Shown here piece after piece: positions 8,177-12,358 of a DNA stretch of 12,358 nucleotides (position 1 is its first letter; each line of letters starts with the position of its first letter). The notes below the pieces were generated by a model. That model did not search any database, had not been told where the DNA came from, and saw only the letters and a program-made list of their open reading frames with translations. The stretch lies in contig CAJBIL010000120.1 of the NCBI GenBank assembly GCA_903953145.1, positions 1 through 12,358 on the forward strand, in the 5' to 3' direction. Origin of the DNA: an uncultured beta proteobacterium. Lineage in GTDB: Bacteria > Pseudomonadota > Gammaproteobacteria > Burkholderiales > Rhodocyclaceae. Both the position numbers and the translations under genes were made by a program.

Positions 8177-9313
8177 TCAAGACTCGCCAATATAGGTGAT
8201 CGTCATTGTCTGATTGTGAAGCTTACATTCAACGCCCGGACTAAATGGGCTTATTTCACCATAAGAGTAAAAGCCGGTCAGCACTGCGCCCTGACCAAAG
8301 ACATCGGCAACTGCCTCAACTTCCTCATCAACGCGACCGCCCATTACCAGTTTCCGTCCGACACAACTCACCAGCAAAGCCAAGCCGTGGCCATCGCCTG
8401 CCTGCATTTTCATCGCCGCCTCGGCAGCGGCTTCGGCACCATCAACCAGGGCATCAGTGCTGGCGTGCATCAGCTTCAGATAGCCATCCGGATCGATTTC
8501 ACCGGCCAGCGTCAAACTGCCGTCTTTCTCATCAACCCCGAGGATGGTACGAATCAAGCCAACTTCATCATGATCCTTACCGAGCATGGCGAAGGGGAAA
8601 AGCAGACCGGAAGCAGGCAGGTCCTTGGCGTGTTCGCCCAAATAGCGCTTGTAAACATCGAGCGCCGGCTCACCGTCAAGCTCATAAAGCACATTACCGG
8701 CACAACGCGTTACCTTCCGAGGAGGGCCGAAAGGCGACCAGCCACCAAAGGAACCATGACAGAAATTCAAGCCTTCGCCATACAAACCAAGCGCGACAAT
8801 TCTGTCGCTCGCTACACCTGCACTATCAAGCACCCAGGTCTGCTGAAAAGCCCCGCCATCACCCGCCAGCCCGCCAGTCACCGGCAACTCCGCGCCCAGC
8901 ACCTCCGTCATACCCGCGAGCAATGCGCTGCCATTGATCTGCACCCCCTGACCAAATAGCAGCACGGCGCGCAATCCCTCTTTGGCCAGAGAATCCCCGA
9001 GTCGCCGGCCGGCATCTCGCGAATCATCCATCCCGGTGAGCTTCGTCGAGGCTTCGGCCAGCACCGTCTTCTCAAAACGCACAGCAGTCACCACACAGGC
9101 ACCGTCGGTAACGCCATGCATAGAAATTTCGCCGGCCGTTGAACAACCAATCCGCCTTGCAGCAGGAAATGCAACAGCTAGCGCAGGCGCTGCGCTGGCC
9201 AGCAAATCAACAGCGCCAAAAACAAGCACCAGATCCGGTTGTAACGCAACCAGTGAAGCCAACTCACCCGAAACATCGGCACTGTTACGAAGGATTACCT
9301 GAGCAACTTGCAA
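8177..9313 (-). CDS. FIST-domain signal sensor protein (NosP/VpsV-like)
   Basis: 378 residues with the two-part FIST layout. The FIST N part (about 25-215) carries GCSTAGEI (56-63), LPVTGGLAGDG (143-153) and the family stretch CHGSFGGWSPFGPPRK (185-200). The FIST C part (about 216-360) carries LDGEPALDVYKRYLGE, SCVGRKLVMG and GFYSYGEISPF. There is no signal peptide or membrane segment. FIST proteins are cytoplasmic sensors encoded next to kinases or c-di-GMP enzymes; the NosP branch binds heme and nitric oxide and controls its partner kinase. The kinase gene directly downstream fits this. His186, next to Cys185, is a plausible heme ligand, but this is my inference and not every FIST protein binds heme. 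The start codon is TTG at 9311-9313, chosen because GAGGAG lies six bases upstream. It is probably the first gene of the signalling cluster. Confidence 0.9.
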   Translation of the reverse strand: MQVAQVILRNSADVSGELASLVALQPDLVLVFGAVDLLASAAPALAVAFPAARRIGCSTAGEISMHGVTDGACVVTAVRFEKTVLAEASTKLTGMDDSRDAGRRLGDSLAKEGLRAVLLFGQGVQINGSALLAGMTEVLGAELPVTGGLAGDGGAFQQTWVLDSAGVASDRIVALGLYGEGLNFCHGSFGGWSPFGPPRKVTRCAGNVLYELDGEPALDVYKRYLGEHAKDLPASGLLFPFAMLGKDHDEVGLIRTILGVDEKDGSLTLAGEIDPDGYLKLMHASTDALVDGAEAAAEAAMKMQAGDGHGLALLVSCVGRKLVMGGRVDEEVEAVADVFGQGAVLTGFYSYGEISPFSPGVECKLHNQTMTITYIGES

Positions 9314-9406
9314 TTCGATCTCCTCGATTTAATCTGGCAACACCGGAAAATAGACAATGGCTCGTCAAATCAGCCATAATTCCGCGATATTCTAGCTGGT
9401 TAACCC
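9314..9406. promoter_or_regulatory. Divergent promoter region between the FIST gene and yciB
   Basis: 93 bases separate two genes reading outward, so both promoters should lie here. For yciB (plus strand) the best pair is TAGACA at 9351-9356 and CATAAT at 9375-9380 with an 18-base spacer, placing the transcript start near 9387, about 20 bases before the ATG. For the FIST gene (minus strand) there is TTGACG (9363-9368), a good -35, but no convincing -10 at the right distance; TTGTCT with GATTAA at 17-base spacing is a weaker alternative. The two promoters would overlap and could interfere with each other. No operator was recognised. Confidence 0.4.
9320..9325 (-). promoter_or_regulatory. Shine-Dalgarno supporting a TTG start of the FIST gene
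   Basis: The minus strand reads GAGGAG followed by six bases and then TTG (9311-9313). No ATG or GTG lies at a better distance, so the rare TTG start is favoured. A TTG start would keep the sensor level low despite the good ribosome site. Confidence 0.75.
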
Positions 9407-9946
9407 ATGAAATTTCTCTTCGATCTGTTTCCGGTCATCCTCTTTTTTATCGCTTTCAAGGTAAGTGGCATCTATGTCGCCACCGGTGTTGCGATTGTGG
9501 CAACCTTTGCGCAGATCGGCTGGATGTGGTTCAAACATCGCAAAGTCGACACCATGCTCTGGGTCAGCCTGGGTATCGTTACCGTATTCGGTGGAATGAC
9601 CCTGATTTTCCACGACGAAACATTCATCAAATGGAAGCCGACGGTGCTTTACTGGGCATTTGCTTCCGCACTTGCCGGTGGCACACTTTTTTTCAAGAAA
9701 AACCTGATTCGTGCATTACTGGGCGAAAAAATGGAACTTCCCGATGCTGTCTGGCGTCAGCTTAACTGGTCATGGTTTGGTTTCTTTGTATTCATGGGCT
9801 TTGCCAACCTCGCAGTCGCTTTTGCCTTCAACTTTTCGACGGATGACTGGGTCAATTTCAAATTATTCGGCGGCATGGGCCTGATGCTGTTTTTTGTAAT
9901 CGCCCAGGGCCTGTTGCTATCAAAATATATCGAGGAGAAGAACTAA
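9407..9946 (+). CDS. yciB: Inner membrane-spanning protein YciB (septation protein A / IspZ)
   Basis: 179 residues, the usual length of YciB/IspZ. It starts with the family signature MKFLFDLFPVILFF and has about five hydrophobic segments (roughly 5-42, 50-68, 79-96, 120-140, 150-171), with WKPT and WRQLNWSWFGFF as further family marks. YciB is an inner-membrane protein linked in enterobacteria and Shigella to cell envelope synthesis and septation; its biochemical role is unsettled. The Shine-Dalgarno is weak, but the start is fixed by the conserved N-terminus. The stop codon TAA shares one base with the ATG of yciI (TAATG), so the two are coupled. The yciB-yciI pairing also occurs in enterobacteria. 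Confidence 0.95.
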   Translation: MKFLFDLFPVILFFIAFKVSGIYVATGVAIVATFAQIGWMWFKHRKVDTMLWVSLGIVTVFGGMTLIFHDETFIKWKPTVLYWAFASALAGGTLFFKKNLIRALLGEKMELPDAVWRQLNWSWFGFFVFMGFANLAVAFAFNFSTDDWVNFKLFGGMGLMLFFVIAQGLLLSKYIEEKN

Positions 9947-10248
9947 TGCTATATGCCATCGTTGGCGAGGATCATCCGGGGTCACTCACGGCACGGATGG
10001 AAGCACGCCCGGCCCACGTTGAGCGCCTGAAGGCACTACAGGAAGAGGGACGACTGATCATGGCCGGCCCGTTTCCCGCCATTGACTCAGCAGATCCAGG
10101 CCCGGCTGGCTTCTCGGGCAGCCTGATCGTTGCGGAATTTCCCTCGCTCGACGTAGCCAAAGCCTGGGCCGATGCAGACCCTTATGTTGCAGCCGGCGTT
10201 TACGCTGGTGTAACGGTCAAACCTTTCAAGAAAGTACTGCCGGCGTGA
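9946..10248 (+). CDS. yciI: YciI family protein
   Basis: 100 residues. It is very close to E. coli YciI over its whole length: RPAHVERLKALQEEGRL, MAGPFPAIDS, AGFSGS and AWADADPYVAAGVY are family hallmarks, with the conserved His24 in RPAH. YciI proteins adopt a ferredoxin-like dimer fold (related to muconolactone isomerase); a His/Asp pocket suggests an enzyme, but no reaction is established. It is cytoplasmic. GAGGAG lies just upstream, inside the end of yciB, and the start overlaps the yciB stop by one base. Its own stop overlaps the start of bolA by four bases (GTGA), so three genes are translated as a chain. Confidence 0.95.
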   Translation: MLYAIVGEDHPGSLTARMEARPAHVERLKALQEEGRLIMAGPFPAIDSADPGPAGFSGSLIVAEFPSLDVAKAWADADPYVAAGVYAGVTVKPFKKVLPA

Positions 10249-10547
10249 ACCAGTTGCCACCAAACGCAGCGTCCAATGCATCGGTTAATTTTGAGTCAGT
10301 ACTGCGTGAACGTCTGGCACCACTGGCCGCCAGCCACATTGAACTGGTCGACGACTCTGCCCTGCACGCCGGACATGAAGGCGCAAAAAGCGGCGGTGGG
10401 CACTACCGGCTACTTGTTGTATCAGCCGCTTTTACCGGAAAATCAACAGTCCATCGGCACCGACTGGTCTACGAAGCCCTCGGCGAAATGATGCGTCATC
10501 AAATTCATGCGCTGAGCATCAAATCTCTAACGCCGGAAGAAGTATAA
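10245..10547 (+). CDS. bolA: BolA family protein
   Basis: 100 residues with a GTG start in the overlap GTGA with the yciI stop. The BolA core runs from about residue 17 to 100: GGGHYRLLVVSAAFTGKS, then the signature HRHRLVYEALGEMM and the C-terminal IHALSIKSLTPEEV. BolA proteins pair with monothiol glutaredoxins to handle [2Fe-2S] clusters and in some bacteria act as DNA-binding morphology or stress regulators; which role applies here cannot be told. His71 in HRHRLVY is the invariant cluster-ligand candidate. The first 16 residues are low in conservation and could be partly untranslated, but the next in-frame start codons (TTG at codon 4, CTG at codon 20) are worse. A clear Shine-Dalgarno is missing, fitting coupling to yciI. 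Confidence 0.92.
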   Translation: MNQLPPNAASNASVNFESVLRERLAPLAASHIELVDDSALHAGHEGAKSGGGHYRLLVVSAAFTGKSTVHRHRLVYEALGEMMRHQIHALSIKSLTPEEV

Positions 10548-10605
10548 TCGCCGGTCAGAATAAAACCGCTATCACGAACCACCCCCGACTGAAGGAAAAC
10601 AACTG

Positions 10606-11403
10606 ATGCAAAATCTCTCGAAACTGGCGACAGCATTGCTTGTCAGCACACTTATCTCGATTCCCGCCATAGCTGCTGAAAAAGCCAAGAGCACTGCTTT
10701 TGCCACGGTCAATGGCACTGCTATTCAGCAAAGCACAGCCGATGCTTTTATTGCCGAGCAAAAATCGCAAGGCGCGCAGGATAGCCCTGATCTGAAGAAC
10801 GCAGTGCGTGAAGAACTTGTCCGCCGCGAACTGCTGGTGCAGGAAGCAAAGAAAATGGGCCTCGACAAGAAGCCGGCCATTGCTGCGCAAGCCGAACTGG
10901 CACGCCAGGCTATTTATATCCGCTCATTTATTCAGGAATTCGTGAAGTCGCACCCGATTACCGATGCGCAACTGAAGAGCGACTATGAAGTCATCAAAAC
11001 CCAGCTTGGCGGCACGGAATACAAATCACGCCATATCCTCGTTGAGAAAGAAGACGACGCCATCGCGATCATTGCCAACCTGAAGAAGGGTGCCAAGTTC
11101 GAAGAATTGGCCAAGCAGTCGAAAGACCCTGGTTCCAAGGAAAAAGGTGGCGACCTCGGCTGGAGCAGCGCGGCCAGTTACGTCAAACCATTTGGCGATG
11201 CACTGGGCAAGCTTGAAAAAGGTAAATATACCGAAACCCCGGTCAAGAGCGATTTCGGCTACCACGTCATCCTGCTCGAAGACAGCCGCCCGCTGACCCC
11301 GCCGGTCTTCGATGCAATCAAACCACAACTCGCCCAGCGCGCCCAACAGCAGCAGATCGAGAAACTGGTTAACGACCTGCGCGCCAAAGCCAAGGTCGAA
11401 TAA
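10606..11403 (+). CDS. Secreted parvulin-type peptidyl-prolyl cis-trans isomerase (PpiC/SurA-like)
   Basis: 265 residues. A signal peptide (basic start, hydrophobic 8-20, cleavage about after AIAA at residue 24) sends it to the periplasm. A SurA/PrsA-like N-terminal helical chaperone domain spans about 30-120, and a parvulin domain about 138-230 with YKSRHILV (His143), FEELAKQSKDPGSKEKGGDLGW and KSDFGYHVILL (His220), all catalytic-face marks of active parvulins. The C-terminal helix (about 236-265) is typical of PpiC-type chaperones. It should catalyse prolyl isomerisation and help outer-membrane or periplasmic proteins fold. An AAGGAA ribosome site sits upstream of the ATG. The gene follows bolA by 58 bases, probably in the same transcript, and is ended by the terminator at 11423-11459. 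Confidence 0.94.
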   Translation: MQNLSKLATALLVSTLISIPAIAAEKAKSTAFATVNGTAIQQSTADAFIAEQKSQGAQDSPDLKNAVREELVRRELLVQEAKKMGLDKKPAIAAQAELARQAIYIRSFIQEFVKSHPITDAQLKSDYEVIKTQLGGTEYKSRHILVEKEDDAIAIIANLKKGAKFEELAKQSKDPGSKEKGGDLGWSSAASYVKPFGDALGKLEKGKYTETPVKSDFGYHVILLEDSRPLTPPVFDAIKPQLAQRAQQQQIEKLVNDLRAKAKVE

Positions 11404-11422
11404 GCGTCAAACCGCTGCAAAC

Positions 11423-11459
11423 AAAAACGCCGGGAAGGTTAAGACCTCCCGGCGTTTTT
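11423..11459. terminator. Symmetric (bidirectional) Rho-independent terminator
   Basis: An inverted repeat AAAAACGCCGGGAAGG, loop TTAAGA, CCTCCCGGCGTTTTT forms a GC-rich stem of about ten pairs with one bulged A, flanked by A5 on the left and T5 on the right. It lies 20 bases after the ppiC-type stop on the plus strand. Because the A-run becomes a T-run on the other strand, it can also end the purL transcript arriving from the right, about 85 bases after that gene's stop. Confidence 0.9.
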
Positions 11460-11497
11460 AATTAACCGCGGCGAACATAGCGTGAAACCCGAGTTTT

Positions 11498-11524
11498 TTC
11501 GCCGTGCACGCCGTGTTCGCCGTG
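11498..11524. repeat. Three tandem 9-base units between terminator and purL
   Basis: The plus strand reads TTCGCCGTG, CACGCCGTG, TTCGCCGTG in direct succession; units 1 and 3 are identical and the middle one differs at two of nine bases. It lies in the 3' untranslated region of purL. No function can be assigned; replication slippage is the simplest origin. Confidence 0.6.
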
Positions 11525-11544
11525 GTTACCTGCTTTTTTACAGT

Positions 11545-12358
11545 CTACCCCACCCACTTCCGTGCATTGCGGAACATGCGCAGCCATGGCGAGTCTTCGC
11601 CCCAGCCTTCCGGGTGCCACGACATTTGCACGGTGCGATAGACGCGCTCGGGGTGCGGCATCATGATCGAGAAGCGACCATCGGCGGTGGTGACGCCGGT
11701 AATCCCGGCCGGTGAACCGTTCGGGTTAGCAGGATACACTTCTGTTGGCTGGCCTGCGTTGTCGAGATAGCGCATGGCCACCAGCACCTTGCCCTGATCG
11801 CCAGTGGCCGAGAAATCGGCACGGCCTTCACCGTGCGAAACCACCACCGGCATCCGGCTGCCACTCATGCCGCCAAAAAACATCGAGGGTGATTCAAGCA
11901 ACTCAACCATCGTGAAGCGCGCCTCGAACTGCTCAACCTTGTTGCGTACGAAGCGCGGCCAGTCTTGCGCGCCGGGAACCAGATCCTTGAGCGCGCTCAT
12001 CATCTGGCAGCCGTTACACACACCCAGCGCAAAGGTATCGGCACGACCAAAGAAGGCCGAGAACTCATCACGGGCGCGACTGTTAAAGAGAATCGTCTTC
12101 GCCCAGCCTTGCCCCGCCCCCAGCACGTCGCCGTAGGAGAAGCCGCCACAGGCCACGGCACCTTTGAAGTCGGCCAACGTCACACGGCCGGCAAGAATAT
12201 CGCTCATGTGCACATCAACCGAGGCAAAGCCGGCGCGATCAAACGCTGCGGCCATTTCAACATGACCATTGACGCCCTGCTCGCGCAGGATAGCGACTTT
12301 CGGCCGCGCGCTGATATTGATGAACGGTGCCGCAATATTTTCAGCCGGATCAAAACTC
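11545..12358 (-). CDS. purL: Phosphoribosylformylglycinamidine synthase, C-terminal glutaminase part (5' end beyond window)
   Basis: 270 residues plus a TAG stop at 11545-11547 are visible; the frame stays open to the right edge, so the internal Met at 12255 is not the start. The visible part is the class I glutamine amidotransferase domain of the large fused PurL (about 1300 residues in proteobacteria): RPKVAILREQGVNGHVEMA, CGGFSYGDVLGAG, the nucleophile Cys in GVCNGCQMM (codon 12016-12018), and the His-Glu pair in MMPHPERVYR, ending RNARKWVG. The enzyme makes FGAM from FGAR, ATP and glutamine in purine synthesis in the cytoplasm; this domain releases ammonia from glutamine. All catalytic residues are intact. 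It is convergent with the ppiC-type gene. Confidence 0.96.
   Translation of the reverse strand, partial: SFDPAENIAAPFINISARPKVAILREQGVNGHVEMAAAFDRAGFASVDVHMSDILAGRVTLADFKGAVACGGFSYGDVLGAGQGWAKTILFNSRARDEFSAFFGRADTFALGVCNGCQMMSALKDLVPGAQDWPRFVRNKVEQFEARFTMVELLESPSMFFGGMSGSRMPVVVSHGEGRADFSATGDQGKVLVAMRYLDNAGQPTEVYPANPNGSPAGITGVTTADGRFSIMMPHPERVYRTVQMSWHPEGWGEDSPWLRMFRNARKWVG

Noticed and set aside
8216..8959. Long plus-strand open frame (247 codons) opposite the FIST gene
   Set aside because: It is a shadow of the FIST coding sequence, without a ribosome site or recognisable domain.
11545..12255. Treating Met at 12255 as the start of a 236-residue amidotransferase
   Set aside because: The frame continues upstream as PurL sequence (RPKVAILREQG) to the window edge, so this is an internal Met of a larger gene.
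1..12358. Mobile element, prophage, CRISPR array or tRNA gene
   Set aside because: No transposase or integrase motif, no terminal inverted repeats, no regularly spaced repeats and no tRNA-like cloverleaf were found; nearly all bases are in recognised genes.

Overview
The window looks like chromosomal DNA of a betaproteobacterium, most likely a Rhodocyclales member of the Dechloromonas/Azonexus type. This is inferred from the moderately GC-rich coding style, the block yciB (ispZ)-yciI-bolA-ppiC pointing toward a convergent purL, and the large multi-PAS hybrid kinases. No database search was possible, so the genus is a guess.

Left part (1 to 9313, all minus strand): a four-gene signalling cluster, read right to left. 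(1) A cytoplasmic FIST-domain sensor of the NosP/VpsV type. (2) A soluble 1458-residue hybrid histidine kinase with five PAS domains, HisKA/HATPase, two receiver domains and an Hpt domain. (3) A receiver-HD-GYP response regulator with every expected phosphodiesterase residue, so probably an active c-di-GMP hydrolase. (4) A membrane-bound hybrid kinase with periplasmic sensor, HAMP, two PAS domains, HisKA/HATPase and a receiver domain, cut by the left window edge. The kinase cores and terminal receivers of genes 2 and 4 are close paralogues, with a 32-base identical DNA stretch at the phosphorylated histidine. The best reading is a c-di-GMP control module in which a soluble ligand (nitric oxide is the precedent for FIST/NosP proteins) and a periplasmic signal feed one HD-GYP output.

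Middle (9314 to 9406): a short divergent promoter region.

Right part (9407 to 11403, plus strand): yciB, yciI and bolA follow each other with 1-base and 4-base overlaps and are clearly translationally coupled. A secreted parvulin-type peptidyl-prolyl isomerase follows after 58 bases, and the run ends at a strong symmetric Rho-independent terminator (11423-11459).

Right edge (11545 to 12358, minus strand): the C-terminal glutaminase domain of phosphoribosylformylglycinamidine synthase (purL), convergent with the ppiC run and probably sharing its terminator.

No tRNA, rRNA, CRISPR array, insertion sequence or prophage gene was seen. There is no gene-free stretch longer than about 120 bases.
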